Positions 42,701-52,600 of a stretch of 64,000 nt of DNA are shown one piece after another; within the stretch, counting starts at the first letter, position 1; the number at the start of each line of letters is the position of its first letter. A program made the position numbers and the translations under genes. The notes under the pieces are model-generated. The model did no database searches and was not told where the DNA came from. It worked only from the letters and a program-made list of their open reading frames with translations. This DNA comes from Cladopsammia gracilis (lineage: Eukaryota > Cnidaria > Anthozoa > Scleractinia > Dendrophylliidae): NCBI GenBank assembly GCA_022457155.1, contig JAJGOT010000037.1:769501-833500 (forward strand). Direction: 5' to 3'.

Positions 42701-45185
42701 AAGTGTTTGACTCTGTTCAGGGCAGTTATCCCAATAATACCGTTTCTGTTTGGGTTAGGCCCTATTAAAACATTAGCATTTGAGAGACTTTAATTGTTAG
42801 AGCTGTAAACCTTTGCCTCCACATTTTATCGTCAGATTAAGACTTTGGATACGATAATGTTTGATGGACGTTAGATTGATTATCTTTGTTATTCAGTTTC
42901 AATAGATTATTCGGTACTAGGAAGGGAGGTGTAGGGTTAGGCCATTCTCTACCTTTGTCAATCATGTTTGCCTTGCGCATTGCATGCTGGGACCATGTGC
43001 TTACACAGGTCGCCATCTTGAATAAAGATGTGTTGTTGTTGTTGTTAAACTATTCTGTGAATTGTACAATATGCCCCTTGAATTGTTTTGGTTACATGAT
43101 ACTTTTTTAATAGGTAAGAGAAATAGCTGACAGGTTTTACCTTCGGGACGAGTTAAGGTGGCAAATCCCAGCAATATTTGCTCTTCAAGAGGTAAGAATT
43201 GGCAACATAACTTTAAAATAAAAATTTTAATGTGTGCACAGTGGTTGTAAAGGCTTCTTTTTTTAAAGAAAATATGTTTCAATGCATCAATGATATATTT
43301 GATAAATCTGAATTTTCAATAGAGCATTACAAAGTCTGTGAAAAATAACAATTAAATGAAACAACTACATTTAATATAAAAGAGAACAAAAAGGCGGCAT
43401 CGCAAAAGTGAAAAAAAAAAATTAAAATGAAAGAGTTTTAATTCACATGGCTCAGTTGCTTGCTGAACAACAGGCTTGTTTGATTATAACCTGAAATTCC
43501 GTGAGGGCCTGACCAATAATTTGAAACACAGAATACAACCTGAGCATCATTCCTCTGATTTTGGAGGTGTTGTGAGAGGCCCTGTCCCGAGTTAGATGCT
43601 TCCAGATCCATGTTGAGAGGTGTAGTTTCGCCAAAATTCGACTTTTTAAATTCAAAGGCTCATAAGAGCCAACCCATGAATAAGAAATGCCGTGTAATGC
43701 GACATTTTGTAAAATTTAACGTAAGGGGTTTTGACGGACTCAAAAAGAAAAAACAGTACATCACTTTCCAGTCCAGCCCGAAGAAGAAAGAAAAAAGAGA
43801 AGAAAAAAAGGTCCTGAGCTGGACATGAACTCGCGCCCCCGACTTCAGTTCCTGACACTAAACCACTTCACCACCAAAGAACACATGCTTAGCAAAGACT
43901 TAATATTATTTCAAGGTAGATACGCATCAAAACGCGTGTCTGGGATGAAAAATCCTTTTATATTGATTTTAAGGTTGCATTAAATACTCCAAATGTAAAA
44001 TATCTTTAAGCTTATTGTTGTTTATGTTCGTTTACAACAAATTAGTTGTATCACTGGATTCATTTTGTTTTTGTTACAAAACGCATGCGTAACAAAGCAT
44101 TAAAATGTCAAAAAGTTTACAGCTGTTGGAAGGAGTGAGTGAATTTAAGCCACCGTTACCGATAACCCATTCATTACGTATGCACTTATTCTCAGGTTAA
44201 AAGTGTGTTTTTTGTGTGTGCGTTGCTCGTTTATTTCTGAGCTTGCACAACAAAATGTTTTGACAAAACGGGAGCGAAGCCCGCTAGGTCAACGTCTTTC
44301 ACACTCAAACATGTTAAAAAATTTGAAAGTAGGAAAAAATAACTTAATATCAAGATTATCACAGTATTGTTTAAGTTTATGAATCCCACTTCTGTGCTAC
44401 AGTACAAATGGGCTCCACCATAAGGTAATTTGTAATTTGTATATTTGGAGGGTGGAACTTTACAAAATGATATAGATTAGAGTAACTTTGCTTTGATATT
44501 TTTGTTCTTTCAGGCAGCTGAAGCATTTCTGGTTCGACTGTTTGAGGATGCGTACCATTCTACTGCTCTATACTCCACATGCCATTCTCTTTTGTGTTTG
44601 TTAGTGATAGATCTTGCATCAAGCAGAATTAAGCTAACAGTCTTAATCAACAGCTGTTCCTGTGCAGAATCACTCGTAATCATCCTGTTTACTGCGTGGG
44701 GAGGGGGGGGGGGGGTTACCCCGCTATGATATTAATGGGAGGTGTGATGAATGGTGCCAAATTGTTCATCCACCAAACCAGGCTTAAACTAGACCCCCCA
44801 AAAAGTCCAACAGACCATAACATAACCCACCAATAGTCCCTTATTTTCCTTTGAGAAGCCCTCTTGGGGGTATTTCCCCATTGCACGTTCTCAGGCTATT
44901 TTCAAGGTGAAACTACCCGAACTTGCATGTCCAACAACTGGGGGACACGACATCTGGCTGTGGTCCTCAAACAAAAACTCTGGAAACCCATATCTTAATT
45001 CTCAGTTTACTTTGAAGCTCAAATGAATAGATTGACTGACTATTTGTTTTCTTGTTGTTCTTTTCCTTGTTTGTCGTTGTCTTTACAGTAATTTATGTGC
45101 AATACATGCCAAGCGAGTGACCGTCATGCCCAGAGATATGCAGCTTGCCAGAAGAATCCGTGGACGCCAAGACGGACTTGGCTGA
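36702..45185 (+). CDS. CENPA: CENP-A: centromere-specific histone H3 variant
   Basis: Five exons: 36702-36918, 37423-37523, 43114-43191, 44514-44551 and 45089-45185, phases consistent, 176 aa. Residues 1-72 form a Ser/Pro/Lys-rich tail unlike H3. From residue 73 comes a histone fold: [75 protein letters not shown] and [14 protein letters not shown]. Loop 1 is two residues longer than in H3 and ends in Trp122 where H3 has Phe, as in CENP-A. The last residues resemble the LEEGLG tail of human CENP-A that CENP-C recognises. It replaces H3 in centromeric nucleosomes and marks the kinetochore site. Intron 2 holds a complete Ty3/gypsy element. The exon 4 donor (GC|GTACCA) is weak. It is head-to-head with HACD3. 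Canonical H3 or H3.3 is ruled out by the loop and tail. Confidence 0.95.
37577..38025. mobile_element. Poly-G-bordered element in CENP-A intron 2
   Basis: It starts with a G run then 'tactcccatatatgagctat' and ends 'gagta' + C run. It is homologous over its full length to 55660-56106 ('tctagaatagggt' repeated, 'ctgacccctggcatcttaga'). No clear target duplication was seen. The frames inside are not genes. Confidence 0.7.
38491..38629 (+). repeat. 5' LTR of the Ty3/gypsy element
   Basis: 139 bp, TGTAGGG...TTGTACA. It contains an AATAAA signal in 'ttgaataaagatg' followed by a TTG-repeat tract, so polyadenylation can occur here. The frame of gag-pol is open right through it. Confidence 0.95.
38657..42685 (+). 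CDS. Gag-Pol polyprotein of a Ty3/gypsy retrotransposon
   Basis: 1342 aa counted from the ATG at 38657, the first Met after the LTR and primer site. The frame is also open upstream through the LTR, so the start is a choice. In order: a gag-like region; two zinc knuckles ([14 protein letters not shown] and [14 protein letters not shown], the second of the CCHC type); an aspartic protease with [12 protein letters not shown]; reverse transcriptase with the active-site text C-R-M-D-D-I-L, where Arg and Met stand in place of the usual Tyr and Val; RNase H starting [13 protein letters not shown]; integrase with the HHCC zinc site (GHLGINK...CFTC) and catalytic Asp, Asp and Glu in SMDLFD, ISDNGPC and NGEVERAV. 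The tail [15 protein letters not shown] lacks a chromodomain. No stop or frameshift is present. Confidence 0.96.
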   Translation: MPDTEAESHQETSGLPSGAQENEINPQQPSQLPLPAKFDGANGPKQAECWMKWSRRFERYRIASGLKNKPEHEQVSTFLYAMGDCADDILATLRIDENKATYDEVRTALNGYFDVRRNLIVQRARFNKRHQLLGESVDAFIQDLYRLAEDCEYGSLKDGLIRDRIVVGVLDDTLSDRLQAKADLTLEQAVQMSRQSEARKQSRDLIRGNSDSSSASHSSGVNLVEKHKPDKKSTKANETQPKSERKCIWCGRQQHRRELCPAKDVTCNNCHKQGHFHTVCLSRKQPAKRTTVNEVTDPEEVNVPFLGEVYNGKGDFWTAVVKVGGHDTRFKLDTGAAVSIVSDREPWLKDKQLSNTQQILRGPGGTILSVIGTFNASLECKGHKITEPVYVLKDQLYSLLSKKACVDLGLIARIGEVVTQPADFKEEFPQLFTGLGKLKTEYRIKLNPEVEPACLYTPRRIPHPLLPKVKNEIDSMLRQGVISPVTAPTEWCSGIVPVLKANGRVRICVDLTPLNKAVKREIHPMGSVDESLAMLGESRVFTKLDANSGFWQIPLDEDSKLLTTFITPFGRYCFNRLPFGISSAPEIFQRTMSAILEGLDGVICRMDDILIHGRNQMEHDVRVRAVLFRLQEAGLTLNVQKCEFSQGRIRFLGHIVDAQGVHADPDKTKAIAQFPAPSNTTELQRFMGMVNQLGKFIPGLADLNEPLRQLLRKETTWYWGEAQQTAFQRVKEILVSPEVLAHYDPRRQTFIAADASSTGLGAVLLQAQDNGQRRPICYISRSLTDAEKNYAVVEKEALASVWACERLEEYVLGLSFTLETDHKPLVPLLTTTALSKMPPRILRFRLRMMRYNPDVLHVPGKRQISADALSRAPSCTPEASDIQFIEEVETFASCATGSLPASAQRLQEIRNAQKSDEECTQVRRFCQEGWPLYMPQQPLLRPYWEHRAHLAVVDDLLLYDERIVIPRVLRLEVLDCIHRGHLGINKCRARARMSVWWPGLSGAIEDLIKSCFTCAKELPEPKEPLMPSSFPSRPWERVSMDLFDHGGRTYLITVDYYSRWIEIKHLKTQTAESVVTASKELYATHGIPDIVISDNGPCFSAESFQEFAASYGFVHLTSSPRYPQANGEVERAVRTAKGLLKKNEDPYLALLTYRSTPLQNGLSPSELLMGRRLRTQLPVLPGTLVPRNLLREREEVAKKEEIYRSNQKKNFDYRHQVQELPDLTTGESVWIRDQDRLGKVQGHTQHPRSYLIETEKGTVRRNRSALVKTGSQSTPVIADNQATLTSSASDLPVHDSEGHSAGAFHFPGVTSEACQKQPVCRESALTQTRSGRIVRPPNRLDL
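42930..43068 (+). repeat. 3' LTR of the Ty3/gypsy element
   Basis: 139 bp, no difference from the 5' LTR found by eye. It is preceded by the purine tract 'aggaagggagg' and followed by the target duplication atatg. Confidence 0.95.
43809..43883 (-). repeat. tRNA-derived SINE-like piece in CENP-A intron 3
   Basis: On the minus strand it reads 'ggtgaagtggtttagtgtc' (A-box-like) and then 'gcgcgagttcatgtcc' (B-box-like), ending 'cagctcaggacc', about the length of a tRNA. A good cloverleaf was not evident, so a SINE head or tRNA pseudogene is more likely than a working tRNA. Confidence 0.45.
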
Positions 45186-45870
45186 GTGTGCACAAACTAA
45201 TGTTAGAAGCAAATGCAGACATCTTCATGTTTATTTATTTTTGAAAGACCTTTTTATAAAAACTTTTAATGGAGTTTTTAGCTTGTTATATAAGGATAGA
45301 CCCTTCCATGCTTTTTTAAACTTTTGATATTGACCTGGCAGTGAAAATTCATCAGCAAGGCTAAGACCACATCTAAAAATAATTTGTAAAAATGGTCAAA
45401 TATAAATGCCATATCTTGTGAAACAGCAAAAAGGTACTTGTTGTATTCAAATGTCTGTGAAATTTTCCAGATTTCATGAGACTTTGTAAAAACTACTAAT
45501 TGGCATTCAAACTTGCCAATATCTTTGCTCTTAACTTTTAGCAGTGTCAGTGATTTTTTCAACCATGCTGATATACAAACATTGAAGAAAAATTATGGCA
45601 GGGTTTACTTACATATACAGGTTTTGCATTATTACAAGTGGCAAAAAGTTCACTGTTTACATTATAGAACACAATATGTAAATATAAACATTTTTAGTTG
45701 TGTTAAATATTTATGAATATATTTCACCTTTGATATAAAAAACATTTGTGAATACAAAAATATGTATTTTTGACACTTGAATTTATTGTTGACATTCTAC
45801 ATTGTCTTTTATATATTTTTTTAAAATGTTGGTATTTTACAATTTAATAAAATGTTTAAGTTTTAAAAAA
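45186..45870 (+). terminator. CENP-A 3' UTR and polyadenylation signal
   Basis: After the CENP-A stop the sequence is AT-rich without frames or repeats, and an AATAAA hexamer stands at 45846-45851. The cleavage site is inferred to lie 10-25 bases later. Confidence 0.5.
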
Positions 45871-47273
45871 CATAATTGTTACTTCTTTATAGTTTCTTCT
45901 TGAGATTCATGTTTGAATCATTGTAATATAAATCATAGAACTTAGTTTATCAGTTGCTTGCTCCAGCAAGAGCAACTCAAGCCTTAAAGTCAACATGAGA
46001 ACTTCATATATTATTCTCATACTCATCAATAATTCATAACAAGAACACAAAGGAACTCACTGTCTTGAAGGAGGTTTTGATGTCCTGTCTTAATTGGCAT
46101 AGATTTTGGCAATTTTATTCCTCTGTTTTCTCTGCATTTAATGATCAGTTTGAGAAGCTATATCAAACACTCGAAAGAGTGTATCATCAGGTGTCCAAAC
46201 ACCTTGAAGTGGGTTAAAAATAAAACTGGGCTGTGCCTCGTTTTCAACCCACTTTGCAGTGTTTGGATAAATTAATGATGAAACACTGTTCCTTGTGTTT
46301 GATGTATTACTTACACAACACACCTAAAAGCAGTTCCTACAATCTCCAAGGGTGATCAGTGCACAACTGACAGGCAGACAATTTTGGTTAAACAAGATAA
46401 AAAAAACCTATAGAAATTATCTTGATACCTTCCTCCCCCTGTGACATGCATCCTGTGCGGAGAGAAGCAAACCATATGGAGCAAGGTTTGGTCCAAGGGA
46501 AAAATATGTCTGCTCTGATTATACTGTTGATAAATTGTGTTGGCCAACCTTTTTGTTTCTTTTAATGCCAGTTAATAGTGGGGGAAAGTAAAATCTAAAA
46601 GTCAAAGTTTAAATTTTGGCAATGGGGTGAGGTGCATTCAGTCTGTTGGCCTTGTAGTAATGAAATTGACAAAAAATGGCAGCATCAATTGTGCTGATTG
46701 TACAGACTGGTGGCAGTTCAGCGGCCTACATACATACATACATACATATACTTTTTGTTAAGGCAGGTTGATATTTGGCAACCTAAAGGCTGGTGGGGAC
46801 CTGCCAGAAACTTAATACCTCGCACAAGAAGATGCATGGTGTCAAGGTATCTTCATGAGTGAAGTGATTTTTGTACATGCTCAGGTAATATTAGTAGATC
46901 TCACTTGGCTATCTTTGGAGAAATGTCTTTGTCAAGGCAGTATGATACCAAATTTTTAGTACATGGTACATTTCATTGGGGTTACGAGAAATATGTGGTA
47001 ATTTGCCCCTTGCCCATACTTGCTGCTTAATTCCACCTAGTATTTACTTTCACAGTAAAAAATGTTTGTACTAATTCATGTCATTCAGTGTAAAACCAAG
47101 AAATGCTGCAATGAAACATCAAATTATGGAAAATGAGATAAAGGTCCCTGCTTTAAGAAACAGTGAGCCAATTGTAACGGTGGATATGACGGATATTCAA
47201 TTTAGGAGAATTCTGAAATAAGTAGCAGCAAAGAATTTATTTTTTGTAGGAAAGGCTTTGGAGGGAAAACATA

Positions 47274-47474
47274 CAATAGGCCATTTCCGAGTTGCCTTTA
47301 GCCTCTCTATCAAAGCAAGGCCAGGTGCGAAACCTTTCAAATGGAAATGAGTTTTCATTCACATGCAAATAAGTTTTATTTGCATGTGAATGAAAACTCA
47401 TTTTCATATGAAAGGTTTCGCACCTAGCCTCGCTTTGATAGAGAGGCCAAAGGCAACTCGGAAATGGCCTATTG
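47274..47474. repeat. Long near-perfect hairpin, about 95-bp arms
   Basis: 'caataggccatttccgagtt' on the left is mirrored by 'aactcggaaatggcctattg' on the right. The match continues through 'tctctatcaaagc' and 'gaatgaaaactca' to a short loop near 47375, with a handful of mismatches. Probably a MITE or a snap-back duplication. Confidence 0.85.
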
Positions 47475-47649
47475 ATAGTTAATAATTTATGACACATTTT
47501 ATTGATTTTAATCCTCTTTATTCACAGAGGCAATTTAACATTGACAGTGAACTAACTGGGTATAATTAATCCTATAATTATCATTGGTTTTCACATGCCC
47601 TAGAACAAAATAATTTACATATATATATATACCCAAACTATGCTTTTAA

Positions 47650-48002
47650 AGTGCCTATAACCCTTAAATACATATCAGAATCAACTCTAGGCACTTTGAA
47701 TAATTAAATGGTCAACCAGGGAATCATTTATCGTACAACTACTTGTTTTCACCTCCAAGTAATATTTTTTATGAATCAATAATTGACTATCCACAGTTTA
47801 TTTTTAGTATTTATCAAATTAATTATCCTCGAGCTGTAAACTGTGCATTGTAAATTGGTGTAGAAATAATCAGCATTTTGTAAATTCCAATCTCTATAAC
47901 TCGATAACCCAATGTTCAAAACAAGAAATATTTCACCATTTAATAATTCAATGTGTGTAGAGTTGATCCTGAAAATGTGTATTTAAGGGTTGTTAAGGCA
48001 CT
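47650..48002. mobile_element. TTAA-flanked MITE, family A, copy 2
   Basis: Ends AGTGCCTATAACCCTT and AAGGGTTGTTAAGGCACT, with TTAA at 47646-47649 and 48003-48006. Internal text ('acttgttttcacctccaagt', 'ctgtgcattgtaaattgg') matches 15501-15941, with deletions. Confidence 0.8.
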
Positions 48003-48489
48003 TTAATATCCAAAATGGCAATAATAATTATAATATTTACTATTCTAGAGTTTCAATGTCAGCACAAAACTTTTACTGATTACTATTACTATTTTTTTTA
48101 AGAAAATACAAAATGTACATGTAAGTGAGTGGTTTAATAGCCTGATGCAAACACAAGAAAGTTGGTTTGAATGAAAATTACATGAACCTAGGAGACATCG
48201 ATGATTTAAAAAAACATCTTCACACAGCTTTTTAATCAGGCTATGTGAATTTCTGTATAAAAAATTTAGCAAGAAATGCAGTGAGAAGTCACAGCTGTGA
48301 TTGAATAGCTTCTAACCAATGACTAGATGTGTCCAATCAGATTGGGCATTAGAATGGTTTTCAATTGAGTGTTGAAAGTACATGTAATTTTGCAATTGCT
48401 TTGGTTTTGGTATGCTTTGTTATTAGCTAAATCTCATGCCAATCTATCAAGCAATCACAAGTAAAAGGAAAACCAATAGTAACTTACTC

Positions 48490-48769
48490 AAGGCTGGTCT
48501 ACACTTGCAATTTTTCATGCAATTTTTGTCGCATTTGTCATCTGTCTTCTTTTATTCCCCTCAGACATTTTATTTTCAGCGAGGTCTAGTTAAAATGCTT
48601 GTGCAGTCAAAACCTATCCATGGGGACCCCGAGTAAAAAGTCGTATTTGTCCAAAATCGCTTCAAAATTGCACCAAGTTTCGAACATGTTTGCAACCTCT
48701 GCAATATCGCAACAAATGCAACAAGATGAGTGTAACAATGCACAAATGCAACAAGTGTAAACCAGCCTT
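48490..48769. mobile_element. Inverted-repeat MITE, 'AAGGCTGGTCTACACTTGC' ends
   Basis: The left end AAGGCTGGTCTACACTTG is mirrored by CAAGTGTAAACCAGCCTT. 'gcatttgtc' and 'gcaacaaatgc' blocks recur near both ends. It has no coding frame. Confidence 0.75.
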
Positions 48770-49009
48770 CACACATACTTTGCTATGCTTGGTTCATTGG
48801 CTTGTCTGTCTCTGTTTCTGCCTCTGCCTCTGTTTTGATTGGTCAGTTAGAGAGTAATTACTTTGTTTTGGTTTTATGACACTCGAGTTAAAACTGCTAT
48901 TTATATCAAACAAAAACCATAAATGGATAATTAAGTTTTAATAGATTTTAATAATAATTATAAGCTTTGTTATTGTACAGGCCCTGTAAAAAAAAAAAAA
49001 TGCAGATTA

Positions 49010-49414
49010 CCGTGGAACCCCGTTAATACGGTCACCAACGGGCCATGAAAATTTGGCCGTATTAACGGGGTGGCTGCATTAACGGGGTAGAGTCAAATTT
49101 AATGACTAATGGGATGGCAAGTTACAGGCGTGAATAAATGCAGTATTGTTTCTCAAGTACTGTACAGTATTTGTTGTGTTTGGTCAATAATTAATGCGTA
49201 TTTGGTTCGAGTGGCTGTATTAAGGGGGAAAATTATAAAGGATTATACAGGTTGGGATTTCAGAATGTGGCCGTTGGCCGTTTATTTGGGGTGGCCGCAT
49301 TAATGGGGTTTTATTATAAGATAATGTATGGGCGTTTTGCCGGGACAAAAAAAAAGTGACCGTAATAACGAGGTGACTGTATTAATGAGGTGACCGTAAG
49401 GCGGGATTCCACTG
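49010..49414. mobile_element. Pogo-like element with repeated 'gtattaacgggg' blocks
   Basis: Ends CCGTGGAACCCCG and the mirror CGGGATTCCACTG are flanked by TA. The inside repeats variants of 'ggccgtattaacggggt' in the same orientation several times. The ends are related to the small element at 30340-30510. Confidence 0.75.
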
Positions 49415-49676
49415 TATAAGGCAGACACATCTTTAAGACAGACAGCCATTTATGAATATACTAGATACATAGAACTGTTCACCAATGCATGTTGCCAGCT
49501 TTTGTCAACTTCTCTTACAAAACAGCTTGAACACAAATAGCTCAAGGGTATATGAAAATACTGTATTGTATCAAAATTCAGACATGTTAGTAGTCCAGCT
49601 ATCAAAATACCTGAACATCTTTAAAACTGTATTTCAAAAACCATTGATAGGAAACATTGTTCAACAAATACAACTG

Positions 49677-52600
49677 TTAGTTTATCATGCCATAAGACGA
49701 TGTTGCCTTTTTGGCCTTTAGTTTTTTGACAATGACGTACACAATAGTGATAACAATAAGAAGCAATGGGGCACCAAAGCCCACAATAATGATGATCAAT
49801 ACCACTGTAGAAAGCTTGTCAGTGAGTGGGTTTCCATACCCCACTGCTGCAGACCTGAAAGATGAAAAAAATAATAACAATAAATTCAGGATTTTGAAAA
49901 TGTGCTGCTGCTCAATCTGCATGACTCATTCTATACACTGACAACATCGTGAAATATTGTGTTTTCATGATTTTGGCCAGGAGCTTGCTTTATTAAACTT
50001 GCTTTATTGTCTTAAAATAGGAAGAAAAAATTGCTAAAAGTGATGAATGCAAAAAAAAAAATATGAACTAAAAAGACAAAATATTGACTGAAAAACTCAA
50101 AACTCCACCAGAATGGAAACTTTTATTTCTTGACTGCTTGTCACAAAATCAAATTTGATGAACTGTAATCCACTTCCATCCTTGTAATCCTGCATTTTTA
50201 TTCCAAACTACTGCTTCTGTTTTGCTCTATAAGAATGTTTATCCAATTTAGTTGTATATTTGTTGGCATTTGGCGATATATATTAAACATGGAAATTAAG
50301 TAAACACATTTTCGTTAGTTTCGGCAGAACAATGCCCTTTAAGGATGTTTGTCCAAAAGAAAGCAACTTGAATTACTTACCAACTGAGAAAACGTGTACT
50401 TTCTTTTCCATCATACCATCCATCCTTTTGTTGTCCAAAGGAGATGTTTATCCCATATGACAGAAAATGAGTCCCTTCCAAAGCATATGCTATGCTAAAC
50501 AAAGGACGAGGGGAAGAATTAGGTGGAAGAGGTTGGCAATCTTGAGAAATAAAATGGTGAACATTCTTGTAATATGCCCATGAAGGAACTTGGTTGTCCA
50601 AGCTTCTCTTCTTGTCAACATATGCAACAGGTTTCCATGCACTGAATGACATCTGTCCTGAGCCAGTGCTATTGACAACAATGGTTTTGAAAACTGCAGG
50701 AGTGAATTCATCATCAATAGATTTATCAGCTTTAACACAGGTGGTACTTTCAGTTTTATCAACGGTAAATGAATGTAGTTCGAAAATAAAACGAGTATGT
50801 TCTGTCTTGTTCAGCTCTGTCAGATGATTAAGATTAAGGGTAAACACTGTTGAGTTGCTGGAGAATTGTTGCTTTGGTAGAATTGACTCTCGGCCTTGAT
50901 CAAAAGATGCATTGCACTGCAGAGAAAAGAAACACAGAGAATGCCTTCATTAGTGTGTGAACAGTCAAACCTATTATCAATCACCCCAATCAGTTCTTTT
51001 CTTTATAAATTAATCCCTTTGTTGCAAGTACCCTGTATGTATCATAATGAGGTATAAGCGTCCTGCCAGGATTTCTATTAACTTTTAAAAGGTCCTATTT
51101 ACCATTAAAGAGTCTGACCCACCCAGTTTGCATTGCGCGCTTCTCTTATTGTTATGATACGGCTCTATTCCATATTAATTAAAATTTTGGGCAAGCATAT
51201 CACCTCTTGCACAAGTGAATTTCTCATCTACAATACAGTATGGACTTTCGGGTGCCCTGAAAATGGCGGATGAAACAACGTAGGTGCGCAGTGCAAACTG
51301 GGTGGGTCAGATTCTTTAACATAAAAAATCAAATAATGTAATCACATTCAGGAGATCCTGTTTTTGTAATTTTCAAAACTTTGGTGATTTATTGTTATAA
51401 ATTGGTGAAACATTTTTTTACATAATGTTGTGTAACACATCCATTAAAAACCTCATCATGATTACAAGTTAGACCAAATCAGAATAAAATGTTTTCATAA
51501 AACTAGTTTCTTAAAAAACTGCTTTGATTTTGCATTTTTAATTTTTTTTTCAAAAGTTTCAGGCTTCACAGTTTTTTCAAAGTGTTGTTGCAAAAACACA
51601 GTTTTGTTACATTTAAATTTTGTTTGAAATGTAATTTGATGGTGTACTGTTTTTTCATAATCATGAGTCCAAATCCTAATGAAACTCATACTTCCTTGAA
51701 TGAAAATGTCTTTTCCTTCAATAAAAGAGTTAAGTACTTAACATAATTCAGTGATTTTCTGCTTCTGGAAGTCTTGGCAATTCATTTTTGGTTATTCAAA
51801 TTTGACTGCTACAGGTAATGGCAGACAATGCGGAGGGTCTGTGAAAATATTATTAACATCACAAACATTCAACAACTTATTTGAAATTATTATATTCAGT
51901 TTTCTACAATTTTTGACTTAATTCCCAAGTTACATATGTAAGGTTGCAATCAATGTATACTTAATAAATTATTATTACCGGTATACACAGTTTACACCAA
52001 GAAGTATATACACGTATTCAGTAAACATGCACTTCAGTACACTAAACAAATAAACAAGCATGGCTGAGGGATATGCCAGCTCACCTGAAAAGTAACATTT
52101 CCTCCCAACATACTCGCAGTGAAAGTTGTTATGTTGTTTTTGTGGTCAATATCTGGTTTGTTCCAATCAACACTGTTAAATGGATGTTTCACGATACTGT
52201 TGATGTGTTTTCCGGTATAATAAAGCTCATCCTTGGGATCCTGGAATTCATAGATGGCTGGAATGGCCAGTGCAGTTATATATTTGCTTTGCACAGAAAA
52301 GTGTATTCCTCCAGTGGTTCCGCTTCCATTAAGGATTTTAGCCCAGTCCACTATTATGTTTACATCTGTTGTCTCAAAGTAGGCCACAATGATTGTTGGT
52401 GAATAAACAACTGACCAAAGATAATGAATGGCACTTCTTTTATCAATACTCTCTGCAACAACATGAACAATACTGTAGTTTTTACCATTGCAAAGCTTTG
52501 AATGTAGACGTTCGTCACATGAATACTCCACAATGCTAATCTGAAAAAAGGAAACAATAATACAAACTGATTATTAAAAGTCCTCTCTTAGAGACATTGA

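Larger units (their letters stand above)
38491..43068 (+). mobile_element. Complete young Ty3/gypsy LTR retrotransposon
   Basis: It is bounded by two 139-bp LTRs that read identical by eye and begin TG and end CA. The 5-bp duplication atatg flanks it at 38486-38490 and 43069-43073. Directly after the 5' LTR comes 'tggtggcagcggt', the expected place and form of a tRNA primer site. A purine tract 'aggaagggagg' precedes the 3' LTR. One long gag-pol frame fills the inside with the order protease, reverse transcriptase, RNase H, integrase, which is the Ty3/gypsy order. No envelope-like frame is present. It sits in sense orientation in CENP-A intron 2. Identical LTRs and an unbroken frame mean a very recent insertion. 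Confidence 0.97.
45871..49676. other. Spacer between CENP-A and GLMP
   Basis: No gene recognised. It holds a MITE at 46159-46310 ('tatcaaacac...gtgtttgat' ends), a TACA microsatellite at 46725-46750, a long hairpin at 47274-47474, the second copy of TTAA family A at 47650-48002, an inverted-repeat element at 48490-48769 and a pogo-like element at 49010-49414. Confidence 0.5.

Noticed and set aside
49711..49941. Plus-strand frame over the last GLMP exon
   Set aside because: It is the antisense shadow of the GLMP membrane segment.
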